Assembly: GCA_900557365.1 (NCBI GenBank)
Contig: UPXR01000001.1
Location: 186,001-250,000 of the forward strand
Length of the DNA stretch: 64,000 nucleotides
Direction: 5' to 3'
DNA from: an uncultured Dialister sp.
GTDB taxonomy: Bacteria; Bacillota_C; Negativicutes; Veillonellales; Dialisteraceae
Shown here piece after piece: positions 1 to 7,837 of this stretch. The stretch's first letter is position 1; each line of letters begins with the position of its first letter. The notes under the pieces are model-generated. The model worked only from the letters and a program-made list of their open reading frames with translations, was not told the DNA's origin and did no database searches. The position numbers and the translations under genes are program-made.

Positions 1-5
1 CGCAT

Positions 6-36
6 AAAAAGGCCCCGGCCATGCAGGAGCCTTTTT
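6..36 (-). terminator. Rho-independent terminator of the amino-acid binding protein gene
   Basis: Seen: AAAAAGGC pairs with GCCTTTTT (6-13 with 29-36), with further C-G pairs inside. On the minus strand it ends in a T run a few bases after the stop codon at 47. This indicates that the binding-protein transcript ends here. Confidence 0.8.
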
Positions 37-46
37 ATTTATTTCC

Positions 47-895
47 TTATTCCATTGCGTTTTTAACCGCTTTTGCCGTCATATCCTTGACCCACTGATC
101 GATCTGTCCGTTCTTCTGGTTTTCTTCAATAACCTCATTGATAAGCTTTACCAGATCCTCATTTCCTTTCGGTACGGCTACTGCCGAGCCGCCGTCATAG
201 TTTCCGAAGTACACATTGCTCGGTGCCAGATCCTTGTTGACCAGCAGGTACTGACCGGCCACGATGCTCTGCATCGGCACTGCATCCACTTTCCCGTGAG
301 TCAGTTCCATAAGTGCCTCGGATACTCTTGCCAGAGAAGCAATCTGCGCATCCTTAATCTGTTCCTTTGCCAGTTTTTCCTGCAGGGTGGACTGCTGCAC
401 TGCCAGCTTCTTCCCGTAGAAATCCTCCAGTGTCTTGTATTTTCCTTCATCCTCTTTCCGGATCAGAAGCGTCTGCTTCCCGACCAGATAATTTTCTGAA
501 AAATCCACGGTCTTTTTTCTTTCCGGCGTAGGATTGATAGAGGAAATGGCAATATCAATCTTGTTGGCTGCCATGGAGGACAGCAGGGACTGGAAATTCA
601 TATCCTGCACTTCCAGCTTGACTCCCAGCTTATCTGCTACAGCCTGCGCCAGACGGATATCGATGCCGTCCACGCTTTTGGCGCCTTCCACGGATGTATC
701 CAGGAATTCATAGGGCGGGAATCCGGAAGAAGTTCCTACAATCAGTTTCCCATCCTTTTTTATTTTCTGCAAAAGGGCTCCCTGCGTCTGCCCTGCCGGC
801 GCACTGCTCTTTGCAGAGTCATCTCCGCAGCCTGCCAGTCCCATCACTCCGGCCAGCGCCAGTCCGCAGGCCAATATTTTCCATCCTTTTTTCAT
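47..895 (-). CDS. Amino-acid ABC transporter substrate-binding lipoprotein
   Basis: A 282-residue solute-binding protein of the polar amino-acid family (SBP_bac_3; GlnH/HisJ-like). It should be lipid-anchored and present an amino acid to a membrane permease. The N-terminus MKKGWKILACGLALAG is a lipoprotein signal with lipobox LAGC (Cys23). Family segments follow: GTSSGFPPYEFLD, GIDIRLAQAVADKLGV, and DIAISSINPTPERKKTVDFS with the ligand-contact arginine. The start was chosen because AAGGAGGAATT stands just upstream of this ATG; a longer in-frame ATG at 997 has no ribosome site and lies on the promoter. No permease or ATPase gene adjoins within the window, and a terminator follows directly, so the gene looks monocistronic. 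The ligand cannot be read from sequence. Confidence 0.9.
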   Translation of the reverse strand: MKKGWKILACGLALAGVMGLAGCGDDSAKSSAPAGQTQGALLQKIKKDGKLIVGTSSGFPPYEFLDTSVEGAKSVDGIDIRLAQAVADKLGVKLEVQDMNFQSLLSSMAANKIDIAISSINPTPERKKTVDFSENYLVGKQTLLIRKEDEGKYKTLEDFYGKKLAVQQSTLQEKLAKEQIKDAQIASLARVSEALMELTHGKVDAVPMQSIVAGQYLLVNKDLAPSNVYFGNYDGGSAVAVPKGNEDLVKLINEVIEENQKNGQIDQWVKDMTAKAVKNAME

Positions 896-968
896 GTATG
901 AATTCCTCCTTGTTTCTGTTTGCGGCCCCTTTGCAGCAGCAAAAAGGGCTGTCCGGTCTTTATACATA

Positions 969-997
969 AATATACAACAGATGGAATATAATTTCAA
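969..997 (-). promoter_or_regulatory. Sigma-A-type promoter of the binding protein gene
   Basis: On the minus strand TTGAAA (992-997) and TATATT (969-974) are separated by exactly 17 bases. They lie about 70 bases upstream of the ATG at 895. Seen in sequence; strength unknown. Confidence 0.6.
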
Positions 998-1020
998 TAT
1001 GCATATAAGATTTTTCTCTT

Positions 1021-1737
1021 TTAACCTTCTGCAGAAGCAATCTCTTTCTGCAGATCCTGTGTCAGGTCCAGACTGCCGAAGCTATCCGTTTCGGGGAGAA
1101 CCGTTTCAAACCGGGACAGGAGGGCCAGCTGTGCTGTTCCTCTGTCAAAGGATACATCCAGCACATGACCGCCGGCTTTCCTGTCTGCCGACAGAAAATG
1201 GAAATGCCATCCCGGCATATTCAGCCGATCCATGTAAGGCGGGCAGTACAGTCCCATCAGTGTGCCGGAAATACGGGGCAGGGAAAATGTCACCTGATCG
1301 GTTTTCATGACCTCATCCAGACGGCGGTACGGCTTTTTCTGCCCGATCTCACTCCGCACCGTCACCGAACGGAAAACTGTATCCATGCGGAATGCATAAA
1401 AATAATTTCTTCCCTTTTTCCGGATTTCTTCTTCAAGGAGACTCCCCAGTTCCTTTGCGGAACCGACTCCGGACATCGTTTTTTCCGTATCGGGGAAGAA
1501 GAAAGTTACATCGCAGAACGGCACCGTTGCTGAATCCGCAGGAACAGTCACTTCTCCCTTTCCGTCTGCCCGGTACAGAACCCCGTCGAGGAAAATCATC
1601 TCTCCGTCCAGCCCTTGAAAAGTTCCGAGGCCGAAATCTCCATGCTTACGGATTTCCCCCACCGGCAGTACGCCTTCATAATGTCCCAATGTCAGCGCCT
1701 GCAGCAGAGACACCTGATATAAAATATTTTTCTCCAT
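1021..1737 (-). CDS. budA: Alpha-acetolactate decarboxylase
   Basis: A 238-residue protein of the BudA/AlsD family, which converts 2-acetolactate to acetoin and CO2 in the cytoplasm. This drains pyruvate to a neutral product and relieves excess branched-chain precursor. Typical segments are LLQALTLGHYEGVLPVGEI near the N-terminus, GLGTFQGLDGEMIFLDG, GTLMGLYCPPYMDRLNMPGW, and HFLSADRKAGGHVLD with the metal-binding histidines. The start at 1737 has GGAGG seven bases ahead; an ATG four codons upstream overlaps that same ribosome site and is less likely. No acetolactate synthase gene is seen in the window. A 12-bp hairpin stands immediately before the ribosome site, so expression may depend on readthrough from the mutase gene. 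Confidence 0.9.
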   Translation of the reverse strand: MEKNILYQVSLLQALTLGHYEGVLPVGEIRKHGDFGLGTFQGLDGEMIFLDGVLYRADGKGEVTVPADSATVPFCDVTFFFPDTEKTMSGVGSAKELGSLLEEEIRKKGRNYFYAFRMDTVFRSVTVRSEIGQKKPYRRLDEVMKTDQVTFSLPRISGTLMGLYCPPYMDRLNMPGWHFHFLSADRKAGGHVLDVSFDRGTAQLALLSRFETVLPETDSFGSLDLTQDLQKEIASAEG

Positions 1738-1750
1738 GTCTGCCTCCATG

Positions 1751-1780
1751 AAAAGACGGCGGTTTCCCGCCGTCTTTTTT
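1751..1780 (-). terminator. Hairpin between the phosphohexomutase gene and budA (terminator or attenuator)
   Basis: A perfect 12-bp stem, AAAAGACGGCGG (1751-1762) with CCGCCGTCTTTT (1767-1778). It ends four bases from the budA ribosome site and starts right after the mutase stop codon. Its minus-strand tail is short (TTTTC), so it may terminate only partly. Confidence 0.7.
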
Positions 1781-1783
1781 CCC

Positions 1784-3151
1784 TTATTTTACTGATTTTA
1801 CCAGATCCATAACTTCTTTGGATTTTTCTTCCAGAAGCTTTCTGTCTCCGCGGGTTTCCATATTGAACCGGATCAGCGGCTCCGTGTTGGACGGGCGAAG
1901 ATTAAACCGCCAGTCTGCAAAATCCATGCCGATTCCGTCGATCAGATCGACCCGTTCTGCCGTATCCTTGTATTTATTCTTAACCGCTTCCAGGACAGCC
2001 TGCACATTTTCTGCAGGCAGATTGATTTCTCCGCTGCAGGGGAACTCCTTTTCCATCTCCGACACAAGCTCACCCAGATGCTTTCCCTTGATGCTCATAA
2101 GCTGGGTCACAATCAGCCAGGGAATCATGCCGGAATCGCAGTAGGAAAATTCCCGGAAGAAATGATGGGCTGAATTTTCCGCTCCGTAGATGCCTTTTAC
2201 TTTTCTCATGGTTTCCTTCATGAAGGCATGACCGCCCTTGGATTCCACTGCTTTTCCGCCCATTTCTTCACAGATTTTCCGGGTTGCCCAGAATACCCGC
2301 GGGTCGTGAATGATGGTTTCTCCCTTGTGCAGGCTGAGGAAATATTCCGCCAGAAGCCCTACCATGTAGTAGCCTTCCACGAATTTTCCCTTCTCATCAA
2401 TGAAGAAACACCGGTCAAAATCGCCGTCCCAGGCAATTCCCAGATCGGCGCCTTCCCGCAGAACAGCTTCCACCAGCGGTTTCCTGCATTCTTCCAGCAT
2501 CGGATTCGGTACTCCGTGGGGGAAGCTCCCGTCCGGATCCATGTACAGTTCGATAAACTGAAAGGGCAGATATTTCTTCAGTTTGGAGAATACCACATTG
2601 GCACAGCCGTTCCCGGCATCAACGGCAATCTTGAAATTCTTCAGTTTCTTCACATCAATGAAGGACAGGATATGCTGCACATAATCGTCCAGAATGTCCT
2701 TTTCATACAGACTGCCCCGTTCTCCGATTTCCGAGAATTTGCCGGAGAAGGTCAGCTCTTCAATGTCCTTCAGGCCGGTATCCTCGCTGACGGGAATGCC
2801 TTCCTCGCGGACAATCTTGATGCCGTTATAATTGGACGGATTGTGGCTGGCCGTAATCATGAAGCCGCCGTCCATATGATAGAAGAAAGTGCCGAAATAC
2901 ATCATTTCCGTACCGCACAGGCCGATATTGTACACATCGGCTCCGCCGTCGGTCAGTCCCCGGGAAGCTGCCAGGGCAATGGCCGGAGAGGACGGTCTCA
3001 CATCATAGCCGACACACACCTTTTTCGGGTGGTACAGCTCTGCATAGGCCCGGCCCACACGGTACGCCATTTCCTCATTGACCTCTGTAGGTACGATGCC
3101 CCGGATATCATATGCCTTAAAACCTGCATGAGAAAGCTGCAACGGTTCCAT
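1784..3151 (-). CDS. Phosphomannomutase/phosphoglucomutase (ManB/AlgC-like)
   Basis: A 455-residue alpha-D-phosphohexomutase that interconverts hexose 6- and 1-phosphates to feed sugar-nucleotide and envelope polysaccharide synthesis. Domain 1 carries the phosphoserine loop TASHNPSNYNGIK (Ser102). Domain 3 has the magnesium loop AWDGDFDRCF, domain 4 the phosphate-binding RPSNTEPLIRFN. FKAYDIRGIVP at the N-terminus and GENSAHHFFREF are typical of the PMM/PGM subgroup rather than GlmM, which has its own gene later in the window. AAGGAG precedes the ATG. It starts one base after the yerC stop codon, so both are in one transcript. The preferred substrate, mannose or glucose, cannot be decided from sequence. 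Confidence 0.9.
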   Translation of the reverse strand: MEPLQLSHAGFKAYDIRGIVPTEVNEEMAYRVGRAYAELYHPKKVCVGYDVRPSSPAIALAASRGLTDGGADVYNIGLCGTEMMYFGTFFYHMDGGFMITASHNPSNYNGIKIVREEGIPVSEDTGLKDIEELTFSGKFSEIGERGSLYEKDILDDYVQHILSFIDVKKLKNFKIAVDAGNGCANVVFSKLKKYLPFQFIELYMDPDGSFPHGVPNPMLEECRKPLVEAVLREGADLGIAWDGDFDRCFFIDEKGKFVEGYYMVGLLAEYFLSLHKGETIIHDPRVFWATRKICEEMGGKAVESKGGHAFMKETMRKVKGIYGAENSAHHFFREFSYCDSGMIPWLIVTQLMSIKGKHLGELVSEMEKEFPCSGEINLPAENVQAVLEAVKNKYKDTAERVDLIDGIGMDFADWRFNLRPSNTEPLIRFNMETRGDRKLLEEKSKEVMDLVKSVK

Positions 3152-3152
3152 T

Positions 3153-3470
3153 TTATTTTTCTCCTTCCTTTTCTTCCTGATTTCCCAGACGGGCCAGTAC
3201 GGTGATATATCCGTCAGCGCCGTATTTCAGACACCGCTTCACCCGGGAAATGGTGGCTGTGCTGGCTCCTGTCTTTGCCTCAATATCATCATATTTTTCT
3301 CCCGCTTCCAGCATGCGGGCCACTTCCAGACGCTGCGACATATCCCGAAGCTCATTGATCGTGCACAGATCTTCAAAAAATTCGTAGCATTCATCCTTTG
3401 TTTTCAGCTGGAGAATTCCGTCAAACAGCTGGTCGGTCAGCGGATTCACCAATCTTTGATTTACACTCAT
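3153..3470 (-). CDS. YerC/YecD family TrpR-related DNA-binding protein
   Basis: A 105-residue helix-turn-helix protein of the TrpR-like YerC/YecD family. The segment INELRDMSQRLEVARMLEAG followed by DDIEAKTGASTATISRVKRC is the tryptophan-repressor-type DNA-binding unit. The family is widespread in Firmicutes and has no settled function. Start ATG follows AGGAGGCATAT. It is the first gene of a two-gene transcript with the phosphohexomutase, which may make it a regulator of sugar-phosphate flow, though that is inference. Its own promoter region holds a repeated A/T motif that could be an autoregulatory operator. Confidence 0.85.
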   Translation of the reverse strand: MSVNQRLVNPLTDQLFDGILQLKTKDECYEFFEDLCTINELRDMSQRLEVARMLEAGEKYDDIEAKTGASTATISRVKRCLKYGADGYITVLARLGNQEEKEGEK

Positions 3471-3551
3471 ATATGCCTCCTATATCCAAATCATCAGGAA
3501 AATTCTCATTTACTTTGGCGCTTTAATATATTATATGCTTTAACATCCTAT

Positions 3552-3580
3552 ATTATAACATCCTCCATAAGGCTGTGCAA
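3552..3580 (-). promoter_or_regulatory. Promoter of yerC and the phosphohexomutase gene
   Basis: Minus strand TTGCAC (3575-3580), 17-base spacer, TATAAT (3552-3557). About 80 bases lie between it and the yerC start. That leader has a second TATAATATA followed by TTAAAGC, repeating bases that overlap the -10. Confidence 0.65.
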
Positions 3581-3626
3581 AAACAAGAATTTTTGCTCTT
3601 CCTTCCCGTTTCTTTCGGTCCGCCTG

Positions 3627-3655
3627 TTGACATTCCCATCAATACAGAGTAGTAT
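3627..3655 (+). promoter_or_regulatory. Promoter of the metNIQ leader
   Basis: TTGACA (3627-3632), 17-base spacer, TAGTAT (3650-3655). It is placed about 35 bases before the riboswitch aptamer, as expected for a riboswitch-controlled transcript. Confidence 0.75.
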
Positions 3656-3689
3656 GAATAAGATCCTTATTGAGGATCATGAAACTCCA

Positions 3690-3832
3690 TACTTTCATCA
3701 GGAGTGGCGGAGGGACTGGCCCAATGAAACCACGGCAACCATTCGTAACGAAAACGGTGCCAATTCCAGCGAGGTAACTCGGAAGATGATGGGCTGTACA
3801 CTAAACTTTCATCTTTCGATGAAGTTTTTTTT
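3690..3832 (+). promoter_or_regulatory. SAM-I (S-box) riboswitch with terminator, upstream of metN
   Basis: The aptamer core is recognisable: GGCGGAGGGACTGGCCC, then ATGAAACC, GGCAACC and GGTGCCAATTCCAGC. The P1 arms TTCATCA (3694-3700) and TGATGGG (3787-3793) close it. An expression-platform hairpin follows, CATC/GATG with flanking AAACTT/AAGTTT, ending in eight T residues (about 3803-3832). In this class S-adenosylmethionine binding favours termination, so methionine transport is switched on when SAM is low. A short GATCC/GGATC hairpin at 3662-3678 precedes the aptamer and has no assigned role. Confidence 0.95.
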
Positions 3833-3849
3833 ATTGCAAGAGGTGTCCA

Positions 3850-4887
3850 ATGATTGAATTAAAGCACATTACAAAGCTGTACGGCAGCTTCAAGGCGCTG
3901 GATGATATCAATCTCACAATCCCCGACGGAGAGATCATGGGTATCATCGGTCAGTCCGGTGCAGGAAAATCGACCCTGATCCGCTGCATCAATATGCTGG
4001 AACCGCCGACCTCCGGAGAAGTCATTATCAACGGAAAAGATATGACCAAACATTCCGCCCGGGAACTGCGAGAGGAAAGAAAAAAAATCGGCATGATTTT
4101 CCAGCATTTCAACCTGCTTTCCAACCGAACTGTCTATCAGAACGTTGCCTTCCCGCTGGAGCTGGCCAATATACCGAAAGAAGAGCAGAAGAAACGCATT
4201 GAGGAAATGCTCGAGCTGGTCGGCCTTTCCGACTACCGGGACAAATACCCCGCTCAGCTTTCCGGCGGACAGAAACAGCGTGTAGGCATCGCCCGCGCCA
4301 TCGTTTCCCGTCCTTCCGTCCTTCTCTCCGATGAGGCAACCAGTGCACTGGACCCGGAAACGGTCAAGTCTATTCTGAAACTGCTGAAAGATATCAATAA
4401 AAAGCTCGGCATTACGATCATCATGATTACCCACCAGATGGAAGTCATCAAAGAAATCGCCGAGCATGTTGCTGTCATTGAAGCAGGACGGATCATTGAG
4501 GAAGGCCGTGTCATTGATCTCTTCACCAATCCAAAGACAGATACCCTGAAAAAATTCATCGGCTCTGTCATGTCCTCGGAAATTCCGGAACAGCTGGGCC
4601 ATATGAACATCCGCCCGGAAAAGGAACACGATTCCGACCAGGCAGTCATTGCCCTTTCCTTCCGCGGCGATGTAGCCAACGAACCGATCATTGCCAATCT
4701 GATCAAAAAATATAATCTGGATGTTTCCATTCTGTACGGCTCTATCGAATACATTCAGGAAATCCCCTTCGGCCGCCTCATTATCATGCTGAACGGCCGG
4801 GAGGAAGATATAAAAGATGCATCCAATCATTTGAAAGAATTACCTATTACAAGCGAGGTGATCGGCTATGTCCCCGGCAATAACTAG
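3850..4887 (+). CDS. metN: Methionine ABC transporter ATP-binding protein MetN
   Basis: A 345-residue ATPase that powers uptake of methionine (D- and L-) with MetI and MetQ at the inner membrane. Visible motifs are Walker A GQSGAGKST, signature LSGGQKQRVGIARA, and Walker B VLLSDEATSALD with the catalytic Glu. The H-loop is in MITHQMEV. Residues about 265-345 form the NIL (ACT-like) domain, which in this family senses methionine and inhibits transport. It is the first gene after the SAM riboswitch and overlaps metI by 20 bases, so translation is coupled. The ribosome site is GAGGTGTCC before ATG. Confidence 0.95.
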   Translation: MIELKHITKLYGSFKALDDINLTIPDGEIMGIIGQSGAGKSTLIRCINMLEPPTSGEVIINGKDMTKHSARELREERKKIGMIFQHFNLLSNRTVYQNVAFPLELANIPKEEQKKRIEEMLELVGLSDYRDKYPAQLSGGQKQRVGIARAIVSRPSVLLSDEATSALDPETVKSILKLLKDINKKLGITIIMITHQMEVIKEIAEHVAVIEAGRIIEEGRVIDLFTNPKTDTLKKFIGSVMSSEIPEQLGHMNIRPEKEHDSDQAVIALSFRGDVANEPIIANLIKKYNLDVSILYGSIEYIQEIPFGRLIIMLNGREEDIKDASNHLKELPITSEVIGYVPGNN

Positions 4888-5521
4888 TCTTCTTCTGAAA
4901 AGTCTGGCAGAAACACTCTACATGCTTTCCGTTTCCGCCGTCATTGCAGCGGTTATCGGGATTCCCCTGGGGATTCTCCTGGTCGTCACGGAAAAGGGAA
5001 ATATCCTTTCCTGTCCCGTACTGAATAAACCGCTGGCCTTCATCATCAATATGATCCGCTCCATTCCGTTCATCATCCTCATGGTGGCCATCATTCCGTT
5101 CACCCGGATGGTGGCAGGCACCTCCATCGGAACTACGGCAGCAATCGTCCCCCTGACCATTGCCGCCATTCCCTACACAGCCCGCATGGTGGAGACCTCT
5201 ATCCGTGAAATCGATTTCGGACTGATTGAGGCAGCGGAATCCATGGGTGCCTCTCCTTTCCAGATCATCTGGAAAGTTCTGATTCCGGAAGCTCTTCCGG
5301 CAGTCATCCAGAATATGACCGTTGTCATTGTTTCCCTCATCGGCTCCTCTGCTATGGCCGGCACCATCGGCGGAGGCGGTCTGGGCGATCTGGCCATCCG
5401 CTACGGCTATCAGCGTTTCCAGGCTGATGTCATGGTAGCAACCATCCTCGTCCTCATTGTTCTCGTTCAGCTTATTCAGTTCATAGGAAACTACTTCTCC
5501 CGCAAAACGAATAAGAAATAA
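4868..5521 (+). CDS. metI: Methionine ABC transporter permease MetI
   Basis: A 217-residue inner-membrane permease with about five transmembrane helices that forms the methionine channel as a dimer. The EAA loop that docks on the ATPase is seen as EAAESMGASPFQIIWKVLIP. SAMAGTIGGGGLGDLAIRYGYQRF near the C-terminus is characteristic of MetI. It overlaps the end of metN and is followed after 61 bases by metQ. It is under the SAM riboswitch with its neighbours. Confidence 0.94.
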   Translation: MSPAITSLLLKSLAETLYMLSVSAVIAAVIGIPLGILLVVTEKGNILSCPVLNKPLAFIINMIRSIPFIILMVAIIPFTRMVAGTSIGTTAAIVPLTIAAIPYTARMVETSIREIDFGLIEAAESMGASPFQIIWKVLIPEALPAVIQNMTVVIVSLIGSSAMAGTIGGGGLGDLAIRYGYQRFQADVMVATILVLIVLVQLIQFIGNYFSRKTNKK

Positions 5522-5582
5522 ATCCCGTTGCAAAGATATCCCGTAAAGGATTATCAGATTGAAAAGAAGAAAGGGTGTCCCT

Positions 5583-6422
5583 ATGCTTAAGAAAATGATC
5601 ATCGCCGGATTATGTGCATTCTCCGCTGCAGCCGTCATTGCAGGCTGCGGTTCCGACAGCAAGCCGGCTGCCTCCTCCGCTCAGGCTCCTCAGGAAAAGA
5701 AAGAAATTACCGTAGGCGCTACTGCCGGCCCGCATGCAGAAGTCGTGGAAGCCGCTGCACAGGAAGCCGCAAAGAACGGTCTCAAAGTCAATGTAAAGGA
5801 ATTCTCCGACTACATCACCCCCGACCAGGCTCTGGCCGACGGGGACCTGGACCTGGTTGTATACCAGCACGAACCGTTCCTGAAGAACTTCAATGAACAG
5901 CACGGCACACACCTTGTTTCCATCGGAAAAGCCATTCTCATGAGAATGGGCATCTACTCCAACCAGTACAAGGATGTAAAGGATATCCCTGACGGCGCCG
6001 TTATTTCCATTCCGAACGATCCCACCAACGAAGGCCGCGGTCTGCAGCTTCTGGAAACAGCCGGCCTGATCAAGCTGAAAGAAGGCGTAGGCATGAAAGC
6101 CACCCCTGCCGATATCGTGGAAAATCCGAAGCATCTGCAGTTCAACGAGCTGGAAGCTGCACAGCTTCCGAGAAGCCTGGACGATGTAGCCGCTTCTGTC
6201 ATTACCATGAACTATGTCATGAGTGCCGGTCTCTCTCCGAAGGACCAGGGTATTTTCCTGGAAGCCAAGGACACGCCGCTGGCCGTTATGATTATTGCTG
6301 CCAGAGAAAAGGATCAGGATCAGCCGGCCTACAAGAAATTTGTACAGGCTTATCAGTCCGATTCCGTCAAGAAATTTATTGCGGAAAAATACAAGGGCAC
6401 CATCGAACCTTCCTGGGACTGA
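5583..6422 (+). CDS. metQ: Methionine-binding lipoprotein MetQ (NlpA family)
   Basis: A 279-residue lipoprotein that binds methionine outside the inner membrane. The signal MLKKMIIAGLCAFSAAAVIA ends in lipobox IAGC (Cys22). ITVGATAGPHAEVVEAA and the YITPDQALADGDLDLVVYQH block are diagnostic of the NlpA/MetQ family. Start ATG at 5583 was preferred over an in-frame TTG at 5559 because AAAGG lies eight bases before it. It ends in a strong terminator and closes the metNIQ operon. Confidence 0.94.
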   Translation: MLKKMIIAGLCAFSAAAVIAGCGSDSKPAASSAQAPQEKKEITVGATAGPHAEVVEAAAQEAAKNGLKVNVKEFSDYITPDQALADGDLDLVVYQHEPFLKNFNEQHGTHLVSIGKAILMRMGIYSNQYKDVKDIPDGAVISIPNDPTNEGRGLQLLETAGLIKLKEGVGMKATPADIVENPKHLQFNELEAAQLPRSLDDVAASVITMNYVMSAGLSPKDQGIFLEAKDTPLAVMIIAAREKDQDQPAYKKFVQAYQSDSVKKFIAEKYKGTIEPSWD

Positions 6423-6433
6423 TTGATTCCCTC

Positions 6434-6469
6434 AAAAAAGCAAGCAGGCAAATGTCTGCTTGCTTTTTT
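6434..6469 (+). terminator. Terminator of metNIQ
   Basis: Perfect stem AAAAAAGCAAGCAG (6434-6447) with CTGCTTGCTTTTTT (6456-6469), 8-base loop, T tail. Confidence 0.93.
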
Positions 6470-6500
6470 GCTGTCCCGGCGTCTCCTGTCTTTCCCGAAA

Positions 6501-6537
6501 GATATATGATATAGTGAATATAGATATAAGATATATC
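6501..6537. promoter_or_regulatory. A/T-rich inverted repeat before the MFS gene
   Basis: GATATAT (6501-6507) is mirrored by ATATATC (6531-6537), with further GATATA/TATA repeats between them. It sits directly before the AAAGGAG ribosome site of the exporter gene and overlaps any promoter there. It could be a repressor operator; no regulator gene adjoins it. Confidence 0.35.
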
Positions 6538-6554
6538 AAAAGAAAGGAGCTTCT

Positions 6555-7781
6555 ATGAATCCGGGACGTATTTTCCCCGCTCTTGCAAATAAAAATTACA
6601 GAATTTTCTGGACTACCCAGTGGGTTGCCCTGATCGGTTTCTGGCTGCAGCTTACTGCCCAGCAGTGGCTGGTCTACACCATGACCGACTCAGCACTTCT
6701 CCTGGGCCTTCTGGCTGCCTTCCAGTTTTCTCCGAGCCTTTTCTTCACCATCGGTGCCGGTCTCTGGATTGACCGCCATAATAAGAGAAAAATCCTTATG
6801 GCCACTCAGTTCTGCTACATGGTACAGACTGCGCTTCTGGGACTTCTCCTCTGGACCGGCCTCGCGACTTACCCGTGGATTCTGTTCTTTGCCTTCCTGA
6901 TGGGGACCATAGATGCCTTTGATATGCCGGCCCGTCTTGCCTTTATGCCGGAGCTGGTCGGTCCCAAGGCTCTTCACAGCGCCATCAGCCTCAACTCGGC
7001 CAATTTCAACCTGACCCGCATGATCGGGCCTCCGCTGGCAGCATTTCTCCTGCCCTATCTTTCTTACAGCAGTCTTTTCTTTCTTAATGCCCTTTCCCTC
7101 ATCCCGGTCTTTCTCGCCTACCGGTCCATCAATGTGAATTCCGTAATTCCCGAACAGAAGGAAACGCGACATCCCCTGGAGGAAATACGGCGGGGCCTGC
7201 GGGAAGCCCGCCGGAATCCGATCATCTTCAAAAATCTTCTGGCAGCAGGTCTTGTAAGCGCGCTGATTCTGAACATGGGAACTTACGGGCCTATCTTTGC
7301 AGACCGCGTCCTGCAGGACGGCATTTCCGGCTTCAGTTCCATTCTCTTTGCTGCCGGTCTGGGCTCCATGCTGGCCGGTATCCTATCCGGCGCTTCCCAC
7401 AAAAATGCACCGCAGAAGCTGATTTTCCTCATGGCGGTCCTCTGCGGCGTCCTGCTCGCCTCCCTTGGCTTTATTTCCTCCTTCCCGGTTGCAGTTATTA
7501 TATTTACGCTCCTCGGAGCCGTAACCATTCTTTTCATGGTCAACTGCAACACAGCCATCCAGACGGCCACTCCGCCGGATCTGCTCGGCCGCATTATGAG
7601 CCTTTATACCCTGGTCTTCCTGGGCTGTGCTCCTTTCGGCGCTCTTTTTGTCAGCTTTATCATCGAATACCTGGATATCTCCCGCGGCCTGACAGCGGTA
7701 GGAATTCTGGAGGTACTGCTGATCCTGCTCGTCAAAGGACTGCCGAATCATCGAAAATCTTCCTGCCCGAAAATGAAATAA
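6555..7781 (+). CDS. MFS transporter (MFS_3/EntS-like exporter)
   Basis: A 408-residue major facilitator protein with about 12 membrane helices. The N-terminus NKNYRIFWTTQWVALIGFWLQ, the loop GLWIDRHNKRKILMATQ (the RxxxR-type motif between helices 2 and 3) and FDMPARLAFMPELVG resemble the MFS_3 group containing EntS and several drug or siderophore exporters. NTAIQTATPPDLLGRIMSLY is also typical of that group. It should act in the inner membrane as a proton-driven exporter; substrate unknown. Strong ribosome site AAAGGAGC. It is a single-gene unit bounded by a bidirectional terminator. Confidence 0.85.
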   Translation: MNPGRIFPALANKNYRIFWTTQWVALIGFWLQLTAQQWLVYTMTDSALLLGLLAAFQFSPSLFFTIGAGLWIDRHNKRKILMATQFCYMVQTALLGLLLWTGLATYPWILFFAFLMGTIDAFDMPARLAFMPELVGPKALHSAISLNSANFNLTRMIGPPLAAFLLPYLSYSSLFFLNALSLIPVFLAYRSINVNSVIPEQKETRHPLEEIRRGLREARRNPIIFKNLLAAGLVSALILNMGTYGPIFADRVLQDGISGFSSILFAAGLGSMLAGILSGASHKNAPQKLIFLMAVLCGVLLASLGFISSFPVAVIIFTLLGAVTILFMVNCNTAIQTATPPDLLGRIMSLYTLVFLGCAPFGALFVSFIIEYLDISRGLTAVGILEVLLILLVKGLPNHRKSSCPKMK

Positions 7782-7795
7782 TAAAAAAATACATG

Positions 7796-7830
7796 AAAAA
7801 AAGCTGTGAAATCAGATTCACAGCTTTTTT
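7796..7830. terminator. Bidirectional terminator between the MFS gene and dnaJ
   Basis: AAAAAAGCTGTGAA (7797-7810) pairs with TTCACAGCTTTTTT (7817-7830); both strands end in T runs, serving convergent genes. Confidence 0.92.
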
Positions 7831-7837
7831 ATTGGAT

